64,000 nucleotides of DNA from Leptasterias polaris (lineage: Eukaryota; Echinodermata; Asteroidea; Forcipulatida; Asteriidae). The stretch spans positions 4,898,001 to 4,962,000 of the forward strand of contig JAZGTN010000025.1 of NCBI GenBank assembly GCA_037783415.1, given 5' to 3'. Of this stretch, positions 26,401 through 38,400 are shown in pieces; within the stretch, counting starts at the first letter, position 1; every line of letters starts with the position of its first letter. The notes under the pieces were generated by a model that did not search any database, was not told where the DNA came from, and saw nothing but the letters and a program-made list of their open reading frames with translations. The position numbers and the translations under genes are program-made.

Positions 26401-29400
26401 TCCTACCTTCCCTTCCCCCAAGTAGTAGCTAATAAGCAGGGCCCAATTTCATAAAGCCTGTTAGCACAAAAACTTGCTAAGCACAGAAAAGTATTGCTTA
26501 GCAGAAACAGTAAACAGCTTACCAGCCAAAATTACATTTGCATTGCTGTGACTGGTGCCCCCCTCAATTTTTGCTTAGCATAGAAATTTGTCAAGCAGTA
26601 TTTTCTGCTAAACAGCTTTATGAAATTGGGCCCAGGACAATGTAATCTTGCAAATTCTAAAATCTTCTATGCGGCAGAAGACTATATACATGTAGCAAGA
26701 CAAAGTCTACACAAAAAAGCATATACACATGGTGTAACCCCAAACTGAATGCAGTCTACTCTCGTTATAATAAGATCACTGGGACTGGCCAAATGACCTC
26801 TTTATAACAGGAAAGGTGTTATAAGAGAACAGAAAAACACAAAGCAGAAATGAGATTCGGGACTTTAGAATGTACTCTTTATAAGCAGAACCTCTTTATA
26901 ACAGTGCTCTTTGTGACGTGTCGTGGCCGAGCGGATAAGAGCACTGGACTCAAGCTCTGGTGTTTCTGTTCAGCAGAGTGTTGGCTCAAGTCCCGGTCGT
27001 GACACTTGTGTCCTAGAGCAAGACACTTAACCATTATTGCTTCGTCCTTCGGATGGGACGTAAAGCCGTTGGTTCCCTGTGTTGTGTAATGCACGTTAAA
27101 GAACCCAGTGCACTTATCGAAAAGAGAAGGGTTTCGCCCAGGTGTTCCTGGTTTGATTGGCAGCATATTGCGCCACAGCACCTTGTAAAACCATTGCATT
27201 GTGCTGTGTAAAAGGAATAGGTCTCATACTTCATAGCTCCACATACCTTGCAGGAAAATACTGAAGCGCCTTGAGTGTCACTGAGTGACAGATATGAGCG
27301 CTGTATAAGAAGCCACTATTATTATTTATAACAAGGGTTGACTGTATGCATGTACATTAAGCTCACCGAAGCAAGATAGTTGCCCTGCCATTTTCTTTTG
27401 TAACCCCAGTCTTGGCAGCGTCCATTCAGTGCCTCCATGGCAGCAATCTTGATTTTCATCTCTGGCCATTCCTCCTTAGGTAATTTCTTCAACATGAGGC
27501 GACACATCCACCTGTGGAAGTAGAAATAAAAAACTACCTACATGATATAGTTGGACTGCTTGGCTTTGTATTCCAATATTTTAAGTTTGAATCCAATACT
27601 GTCTCATCATCACTATGTAAGGAGAAAATAGTGGAAATAAAATATCACACTGTACCGTCTGTGACACTTCTGCATCATCCTGTGGAATTTTTTCAACACC
27701 TTGGGGGGTTCGGGCCACTCCAGGCTCTTCCCGTAATCATTCAAACTCGCAACATCTCGGAATGTTTCCTGTAGTTTGTCTAAGTAGCGATGGATCTTAA
27801 ATCGTCGGTAGAAGGCCATGATGAAGTAGATGGCTCGCATCTTGTGGGCTCGTTGTCTGGCAAGAGTCCCTCTCCAGATCTGGAAAGGAAAGGCAAGAGA
27901 ATGACACAGCTTAATAATAACAACAATAATAAAGGACATTTGTAGTGAGCCATGTCTTTCAGAAAGACACTCCTGGTGCATAGAAAAAGAACTCTGCTAA
28001 TCTCTGTCTCTCTAGTAGACTTAGTTGCCCGTGGTCTCCTCCTTAAATTGTACCCCGCTGGAATCACTGGTAACACTCCCACCACAGCCTGTCTTTCCAG
28101 TGCTGCTGCTTTGAGTTCAGTGGTATCACAACCTGACCGTTCTCAGATATTGTCTACCCCAGTGCATCTTTGGTCGGCCCACGGAACGCTGGCATCCAAT
28201 TGGCATCCTGTCCACAACGGCTGCTGCCGAGCAACATTGACAAACCACGTGGCCCAACCAAGCTGCTAATGATGGTAAAAAAAAGTCTTAACTAAACAAG
28301 TGAGTTTTTAAGTTAGTTTTGAAGCTGGAGAGAGTGTCTACTAGTCTGAGGTTCAGTGGAAGAGCATTCCAAAGAGATGGACCAGCATGGGAAAAAGAAC
28401 GGTCTACCCAAGTTGTGTTTAGAACGAGGGATGTTAAGGAGCATGGTGTTTGTAGAGCGAAGCAGTCTTGTAGAAACAGTTAGCTGTATTGAATCCTGGA
28501 TGTATCTAGGAGATGTGGAGTAGAACCTTGAAATGGATGCGTTCATGTACCGGGAGCAAATGAAATACTTTTAAGATTGGAGAGATGTATGATATGCATC
28601 AAGTAAGTGTGACCAGTGTGGCAGCTGAGTTTTGCGAACAATGCAGACAATTTATTTGGTTTAACTTGTGACCATTTCCTCTATTTGCCCTGTAATTGCA
28701 CAAAACTAAAAACCCCAAACAATATTCTTACATATGAAATTGCAAATAAGGACTTTTTAGTACAGAGCCAACCATAATCCTTATGAGAGAGAATATCAAA
28801 GTGAAATCCCTTTCTTCCTCCATTCTTACGTAAGAAAGTCCATTTCTATTAGATTTCTCCTCGGGTGATTAAATAATTAGCACAACTAATGGAAAAAAGG
28901 ACACTATTAATTGAACTTTTGGTAGGCCGGCATGGCCTTTGTAATTATATAAGCGACGATTGCACAATCGCCAAAGTGCCAATGCACTCATACCTGCTGT
29001 ATGAAAAGGAACAGATATTCCACATTTGCTCCTACCTTCTGTAAAAATACAGCAATAGCTGGAATGAGTCGCCCCCTTGCCTCCTCCAATATGTAGACAG
29101 ACCTTGGTGTTCGGATGAACAACTTGGTCTTACCATATGCTACATCATCTTCAAGACCTTGCTCACGGAGGAGGATTTGAACTCCTTGTTTGTCGACGCC
29201 TCCACGGAAGTTGGGCCATGTGAACTGTGATAACATCTTATACCTACAAAAAAAAGCATAAAACAGTTTGATGGTGAATTAATTTTTGCTTTGCCCAACA
29301 GCTTGTTTGTGGAGTCCACTGGTTTGTTAGTGGAGTCCATTAGTCTGTGTGTGGAGTGCACTGGTTTGTCTGTGGAGTGCACCAGTTTGTCTGTGGAGTC

Positions 29401-32400
29401 CAAAAGCTTTATGTGAGGTTCAACAGTTCAAAGGTGAAGTCCAACAATTTATTTACGGAGTCCACCAGTTTGTTTGTGGAGAACAATATATTTTTTGTGA
29501 TGTTAAATTGTGTTCAATTTTGGAGGAGTGATCTTAACAAATCGAACAAGGGAGTCGGGGTTTTAAAGAAATTACCTCTGTAGAAATCTTGTGTATTGTT
29601 GACGAGAAGCGAAGCCCGCCCTCCTCACTCTCACATTCTCTATTAATCCAAGGTAGCGCACTTGATGGAGGCACCGTTCGGCATCAAATAAGATTGGAGA
29701 TTTGGTCTCATTCGGTTTGACACAACGGACATAGTACGGTTCCTATGAATAAATCATTTGGAAATGTAGGAATAAGAGGTTAGGTTCACTTCAGATTTTA
29801 GTGTCAGTATTACAGACACACCAGACATAGTCTGGCTCCTATAAAGGAATCAATTGGAAATGTAGCTGTATAAGGTTTGGTTTACTTCAGACTTTAGTGG
29901 CAGTATTAAAGACACACCAGACATAGTCTGGCTCCTATAAAGGAATCAATTGGAAATGTAGCTGTATAAGGTTTGGTTTACTTCAGACTTTAGTGGCAGT
30001 ATTATAGACACACCAGACATAGTCTGGCTCCTATAAAGGAATCAATTGGAAATGTATGTATGAGAGGTTAGGTTCACTGGCTCCTATAAAGGAATCAATT
30101 GGAAATGTATGTATGAGAGGTTAGGTTCACATCAGTAACATGGACACACCAGACATAGTCTGGCTCCTATAAAGAAATCAATTGGAAATGTATGTATTAG
30201 AGGTTAGGCTCCCTTCAGACTTTAGGGTCAGTAGTACGGAAACACTAGACATACACTGTAGTCTGGCTCCTATAAAAGAATCAATTGGAAATGTATCTAT
30301 AAGAGGTTAGGCTCACTTCAGACTTTAGGGTCAGTATGTGAATTGAACATCTTTTGACTTTATGATAAATTTGGCCATTAGTTCAGGGAACAGGAGCAGT
30401 GACGTACCTTTGATGTTAGATTCTTGACAAGCTCGATCATTGAATTCTTGAATATTGTTCCTGCTGTCAACGGTCGCTTGGTAACCTTAAACAATTAATC
30501 ACAACAAAATTGTTTATCATTTATCCAACAGCACAATTAGTGCCAATAACAGAATGATAAGAAACGAGAAACAATGTTTAGTTTTAGATGTGGGAGGAAA
30601 ACCCATGCAATCAGTTAGAGACTGAAAACCAAATCCACATATATGAGGCTCTGGTCTGAGATTCGAACTGGAGTCCACAGAGGTGAAAGGCAGGGGAAGA
30701 AATCACTGAGCCAACCAGATCCCCCAAACTGTCTATGAAAAAACAACTTTAGATACATTCCCCACATGATGGGTTAAAGTTGTGGGAAAAAGGTTGACTT
30801 GTGGTTGAAAAAGAACACAATATTGAGTTTTGAACTGACCTCTGTCATTTTCATCTGACCCTCTGGCCACATCTCTGAGAGGACGGGATTAGCGCTAAGG
30901 AAGAGAAGCCTCTTGAAGTCTTGGAAGAGAGTATCTTTATTCTTGTACATGAATCCATTCACGTCATACCTGAAGTACAGTTTACAGGGAGAGTAATAAT
31001 ATATAATTTGAATGGTCAGACAGTAGGAGGGTTGACTGTGTAAAACAATTTTTTTTTAAATAAAAAAAAATCTATGAAGTAAAAAAATAGTCTTATATAG
31101 AGCACGTACCAATAAGGTACTCAAGGCGCTTAAACAGACAGAAACATTCTAAGACAGGTTTTTAAATTTTTTAATAATGAGACCAAATTTATGAGGCGCC
31201 TTTTAACCCTCAAGTGCTTAAGAGTCCATTTGGGACATTATTACAAAACCCTACCAGTTGACAACTGGAAACGCTCATCTCAATATACTGGCCATATACC
31301 GAGGGATAAAATAACTGATATCAACCTCACAGTCTGTCTAGAGATTGTTTTTCACCATTCCAGGGGCAGATCCATGAATATTTGCCAACAAAAGACTGAA
31401 TGGGGGAGTTCAATTACCCTAAGACTAAGGTTTGATTGTGTATAGTCAATGGGGAAATCCCCCGAGTCCAGTCAACCAGTGGAAGTTCTGAACAACATAG
31501 CCTGTAAACGACCTTGCCCTGGCCACTCAAACTTTCAATTATGTTTCTCAAGCGTATTCTCTTAAAAGTCGAGAAAAATGGGATTACAACTAAATTCATG
31601 CGCAGAGTAATTTAAAACAACGCTTAATCAGCCAGTTGCTGAGTGGTAGGGTTACGCACTTAAGGGATAAGGGTTTTGTGGGGCATTCAGCAGCCAATGC
31701 CAGAAACACTGGGGCAAACCCCCTTCTCTTTACCATTACACAATACACGTTTTGATAAAATTTTCACTAGGGCCTAAGACAGTTCAAACATAGTTTTCCT
31801 TTCGCACAAAATGTTACAACCATGCTAAAATAAAGCAAGGGAACCCTGCTAAATTGCTCTTAATGTGAAAAGAGCTTTATACTCACAAGACATCACCAGC
31901 ATAGTGCTTGATACGGAAATCTCGGTCGTGTTCAAGGGACTTGTCTCCAGGCTGCAAGGCACGGCTCATGTAATGTGGATGGTTCACCAACTTCTGATTC
32001 ATAGCCTCTAAAAACATCTGTCAAGATTTACCAGAAAACTAGTCAAGATGTTTCCCACACAAAATGGCACCAGACTCTTCTACACACAAGCGTCACTATG
32101 AACCTCATAGACTTATAAATACAAAAAGTTGTGGTTTCATTTCGTTTTGTATCATTTCATTTCTTTATTCTGGTTGTGAATCCAAGAATTCTCAGAAAAG
32201 TGAACTTAAACACTAGACTGGCCAAGAACACCATAGAGCGAAGAAAGTTTGTTTCACTTTTAGATGTGGGAGGAAAACCAAAGATAATTATTCCATGAAA
32301 AAACCCACGCAATGAATAAATGTGTATGGCACAATGGTACCAGGGTTTGCCCATCTGGAGGTTGCTATACAAAAGCTTGCCTCGACCCATTTGACATAGC

Positions 32401-35400
32401 AACTGTCTCTTTAGTCTGAAGAATTCAAATTTAAGCGGTAATTTAAGCGGTAACTTGCGACTAAACAAGTCATTGTACCAAACATTACACAAATCTAACT
32501 CGCATTTGGCTTATTGAATCGTGCGCAAATAAAACAAAATGGCCACCTACCTTATCTGTCACCTTGCCTACATTGAGACACGCTTCATCCAGTATTGAAA
32601 TGATACCCTTGTGAGGCTCCTCCACTAAGTCACAAATGATGCGATTATTGAAGTATTCAATGGTGACCCACTCAATGCCTTCTCTCTCGTACTCTTCTTG
32701 TTCTTGTTTCAACACTAACATAATGAAGAGCTGTTGTAGTTTCTCATTGCAGTAGTTGATGCAGAATTGCTCAAAGCTGTCCAAATCAAAACAGATGTGA
32801 GAGTCAATGCTGGCAAAAAGGTCTGAAACTAGAATCTAAAATGTTAGGAGGCAGGGTACGATTTAGTCCAGCAATTTTGCGTAGCAAACTATTTAGACTG
32901 AACATGTTTTGTGCACACTGAATGCTCATTATTGAGTAGTAAATGGTGATTTTTGAGAAGCCATTTTGCGTAGCAAACTATTTAGACTGAACATGTTTTG
33001 TGCACCCTGAATGCTCATAATTGAGTAGCCATTTTGCGTAGCAAACTATTTAGACTGAACATGTTTTGTGCACCCTGAATGCTCATTATTGAGTAGTAAA
33101 TGGTGATTTTTGAGAAGCCATTTTGCGTAGCAAACTATTTAGACTGAACATGTTTTGTGCACCCTGAATGCTCATTATTGAGTAGTAAATGGTGATTTTT
33201 GAGAAGCCATTTTGCGTAGCAAACTATTTAGACTGAACATGTTTTGTGCACCCTGAATGCTCATTATTGAGTAGTAAATGGTGATTTTTGAGAAGCCATT
33301 TTGCGTAGCAAACTATTTAGACTGAACATGTTTTGTGCACACTGAATGCTCATTATTTAGTAAATGGTGATTTTTGAGAAGCCATTTTGTGTAGCATTTT
33401 GCTCTGCTATACAAGAGAAATCGTTCACTGACAGGTATGTACAAATGATACCACCTTTCCCGCAATTCATGCATGAACCGTTCTTCAGATTCAAATCTTT
33501 TGGGGTGAAAATTTTTCCAAACCATATTACTTCAAAGAGAATCCTTTCTCAAAATAGTTTATACAAATAGTTTATACTATCAAGAGCTGCAGCGCTTCTC
33601 ACCAAGTAAGTTTTTATGGTCATAACATTTTTGGAGTATTTACCAACCTATAACCCTACCTTTAATATAAGCAAAATATTAACTTATAGTTACCTGTTGT
33701 CATCAAATATTTCAAAACCATAAATATCCAATACGCCAATGACGGTATTCTTGCCGTGTTGTAGACTGGTACCTCGTATTTCAATAGCGGTGTTGATCAT
33801 TCCTACAATCCAGGTGAACAGTCTCTCATAGATTGCCTGCCGAAAAAAAATATTCAGCTCATGAAAGTTTTACATTGGACGGTGGCACCTACACCTATGT
33901 TGACAGGGCTCGAATTTTACACTGGACCACGGGCCCGAGGTTTTAGTGTTTGGTCAGTAAACTTTTGACCGAACAAGTCCATGGGCCTTGTGTTTGTCAA
34001 TTGAATATCAATACATATACCTCACTGAAGTAAAATCTTGAACAGAAACAAACTATGGGCGTATCTGAATAAGGGGGGCTACAGCTACGGCTATGGCTAC
34101 GACTGTTGTTAAGGGTGTTGCTAAGGACGCCCTATACTTCAATGCATGATGACTCAGCAATCTAGCCATAGCCGTAGCCACTGATTCAAACACAGCCTAA
34201 GTTTAAATGTTGACTTTGAGTCTGACACCGTTCAATTGCCAGTATTGAGTAATCAAGTAAACTTAACACCCAAAAAGACAGATGAGATCAATCTTCTCTT
34301 ACACGTCTTTAGTGCAATTATTGTTCAAATAAAAACTGTAAAATTCCTGTCGTCAGAACTCAGGTTTTTTTGTTCTCATTCTGTTTCTAGTCTTGTACAA
34401 AAATGCCTGGTCCAGTAAACATTCTGAGCTACAAGACAGCTGTCTTGTGGAATTTTCTCCCATATTCGAGCCCTGGTTGAACTAAACCTGGCCTCTCAAC
34501 ACTGGGCTAGCTTGGTTAAATGATGATGGAAACTGCTTTACAGTTTGTGGGTTCGAGTCCACCTTGAGCCATCAATGATTTAAACCACCTCAGTATTTAA
34601 CTAGTGTTTAGCTGGGTAAATCACCATACCACTGAAAAAACAAAGACCTTTGTTATCTACTTGTGCCTCACTTACTTTAGCAAAAGCATCCCTGCCATAG
34701 TAAGCTTGCTCATCGGTATGACTCTTCTCCATGACTTCACCTTTTGCTGCGACAACACGGTAACATAGCGCCTTCTCTAGTTCCTCTTTGCTAACGTCGA
34801 GTAGCGTCGCGATTGTTGATAACTCTTCAGGATTACTGATGGAGCAGGTTTCCTTATCCTCACTCTCAAAATGAATGTTTCCCTGATGGATGGAGAAAAA
34901 AGTAAAATCATACGAAAAATGTCAAATGATATGAAATTGTAGGTTGTCATGGCCGAGCGGTTGAGCGCATAGAATCCAAGTTCTGGTGGTTAAGTCATCG
35001 GGGTGTGGGTTTGAATCCCGGTCATGACACTTGTGTGCTTGAGCAAGATTCTTTACTAAAATTGCTTCTCTTCACCTAGGGGTATAAATGAGTACCTGTG
35101 AGGGTAGAAGTTGGTATTGTGTTTAAAAAGGCCTTTGGAGCGCCACAGCAGCTCGGGCTGTATACTCCCCAGGGAGCTGAGAAAGATTAAAGGAATGTTA
35201 TTGGCCCAATGACCAGGGTACTAACCTAAAGCGCATCGATACGTTATTGTAAAATGTGCTATATAAGAACTAATTATTATTAACTGGCATGTCGTAAGCC
35301 GAGCGGTTAAAACCACTGGACTCGAGTTCTAGTGTTTCTGATCAGCAGAGAGAGGCTTCGAGTTCAAGTCATGGCACTTGTGTCCTCGAGCAAGAAACTT

Positions 35401-38400
35401 AACCATCATTGCTTTGTCCTTTTGATGGCACATTAAGCCGTAGATCCCGTGTGCTACGATTGGTAGTACATGTAAAAGAACCCAGAAAACTTATCGTGGA
35501 AGAGTAGGGGTTAACCCCCGGTGTTTCTGGTTCACATAGCAAGCACCCTTGTTTACAGGTTTCCCCAGGCTTGCGAGCTACAGTGATTAACTTTCTTTCT
35601 AATGCGTCCTTGGTATTATTACCAGAAATACATAATAATAAATTACATTGTGTAAATGTGTACCTTTTATGTAGAAGGTCTTAGATTATATTCGTGTGTA
35701 CAAGGAAAGACTTAAGTGGACAATTAGTGAATGTTGTTGATACGTACCAGATGCAAGATGACAGCAAGTAGTTTCCACATTGTCGTTTGTTGATCGGCTG
35801 AAAATCCAGCATCTCTGAGTGCCTCCAGGGTAGCTTTGTGATTCTTTTTATCATTGAAAGAGACGGGCTGTTTAGAAATGCAGACAGAAACTCTTGTTGT
35901 CAACATGAATTCATACAACCTTAAAAAATGCTCAAAATTCCTTTCTATATAGTTTGTCTGAGTTTGATTGATTTACATGTCGTGCAGCAAAGCCGAATCA
36001 GCTATGTTTAACATAGGGGACATTTTTATTTGAATCAAAAGGTTAAAAATGTGTTAAATTTGATTAATGTACTACAGCAGTGTTTGGCCACAATGTCTAT
36101 AGCCTTTGGTTAAAACGGAACATGAAGACTTTAATTGGGTGAAAATCGTTCATCACCATGGCAACAGTAAGTTACAGTCTTGTGCCCTACCTCCCCATTG
36201 CGTTGATTAATGAAATTGTAGAGTGTGATATCCCTCTTGAGTTGCAAGTCACCAAGCTGCTGCTCGCTAGCTCCTGTTAGTAACTGGTAGAAGGAATGGA
36301 AACTTCTTTCACCTTTCTGCTGTCTGACGACCCTTGACTGTAAAACAAAAAACACACCCATTCTGATAAGATCTGTGTACTTCACGACTTATTTATATCC
36401 ACACCATTTTCATGAATGTGCAAAAAATCACAAAATTTGATAAATCATTTTTTGTACATATTCTTCACATACTCATTGCTGTTAACATTTTCAGCAAGTT
36501 TCCGGACCTAACACGTAATGGTTTCGTAATAACAATAATTAGCGTAATAGGCGAATCACAAGATTTGCCATTGTTTTCACGAAGTGACAAATGAAGTTTA
36601 GCCACTTACTTTATTCATATGTTGGCAGTCTCCCTTTTTGGTCAATATCTTCGAACACAAAATAGGGAGACCGCCAACATAGGGCTTGATAGCTCGGTTG
36701 GTAGAGCACCGGCACGTTAATCCGGAGGTAGTTGGTTCAAGTCAGTTTTTCTTAGTTCAACCCCAAATCGTTTAAAATTTAACTTGTGGTTTATTATTTA
36801 ATATTGTGACAAAGACTAAGTTACCGATACCCAGACTAACAACTAACAATTGAGGAAGTTATAAATCCTTAAATACACATTTCTAATTTCATGTCTGATT
36901 TCCTCGAGTCATGCCAAGACATTTCTTCCACCAAAGTCTCATTCCGAAATTTCCTCGGATACTAAAAAAGGAACAAGGAAGAACAATACATGTAGATCCT
37001 TGAGCCCATACAGGAATACTTGTCTGCTATTTAAAGGGTGTGTACAACATTGGTAATTGGTCCCGTGTACTACGATTAGCAGTGCACGTAAAAGAACCCA
37101 GAACACTTATCATGGAAGAGTAGGGGTTAACCCTGGTGTTTCTGGTTCACATAGCAAGAGCCCTTGTTTACAGGTTTCCTCAGGATTGTGAGCTACATGT
37201 ACAGTGATAAAGTATCCTTGATTTCATTTCCAGAAATGTATAATAATAGTACATTTAGTTTGTGTGTGGTCCGACTCTTTTCACCACAGCTACACTGCAT
37301 TTGTTCCATCCAGCATAATTTCACTGTAAATAAATGTGACCTTTAAAATGGCACAACTGCTTTCTGACAAAAAAACCAAACAAATACGTTTATGATTTCA
37401 GACAGATTTGTATCCGTGCTCAAAATCAATTTCTTCCCTCTGAACAAGAGATGAAATGTCATCAGGGCAAACACTCCAAATATGTCCTTGGTTGGAGAGT
37501 CCTGGCCAAACCTACTTTACACTTGCATGTATTGTATTTAAACGCTACAATAATATTCTACTGTGACCCTCTGTTCGGAATTTCCTGCTCAGCGAGGAAC
37601 TCAAGGAAATGCATTGTGATTATACCATGGGTTGGCATTTCACTTCCGATTGAACCTTGTTTTGTTTAGTGGCTGTGCAAAAAGGAAACGTGTTGGGATA
37701 ATGAAGAGACCTTGTCGGGTTGAATTGGTAGGAACAATGTCAAAAGAACAACATGTACATGTACTATCATTGAATCTAATTAACATGGGGGACCCAACAA
37801 TATACTAAGCAAAAAAGAGAAATATTCTTTAGCTGGAATAGGTTACTCGGTAAGCAGGAAACTTTGCTAACATAGCAAAAGACATTTCACAAGTGGCTAC
37901 TATGTGTTAATGGCATGATATTTGGCTGGTGACCCTGCCCTAAGCAAGTTCTTTGTGCTGAAAAGACTGTGCACAGAAAAACAGGTCCCAGGCCAATATT
38001 CCTAAAGCTGTCAAGTCTTGACAGGGCCCAGTTTCATAGAGCTCCTTCAGCCAAAAATAGCCTAGAAATTTTCATTTTGGAATTCGACAGCAAGGAAACA
38101 AGAAGGTTTTGCAATAGTGAAGGTTTGTTCAACAATAAACTCACTTCTTATTGATTTGTAGCTTCTGAAAATATTGCATTGGCTTTTCATTGTTTACATA
38201 AATGTGTCTTGTTGGCTGTTGCCTGGATCACCACATTAATGTGATAGGTTGCCCTTGGCACATGTACATGTGTAGCAACAGCAACTACCCATTTGGACAT
38301 AATCTAAGCACAGTAAATCCAATACAGATGGGCCTGGAGGTCACAGGGGCTTTGCTCACTCTTCTGATGTCACCCAGCTGTTTGTTCCGCGCTCCAAAAG

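Noticed and set aside
26918..27005. Functional tRNA-Leu gene
   Set aside because: A and B boxes are clear, but the acceptor stem needs wobble pairs, the anticodon region is eroded and the sequence continues into a SINE body shared with other copies.
29719..30268. CRISPR-like array
   Set aside because: Units are contiguous tandem repeats without unique spacers, in an animal intron.
32860..33395. CRISPR-like array
   Set aside because: The whole 87-bp unit is repeated; there are no unique spacers.
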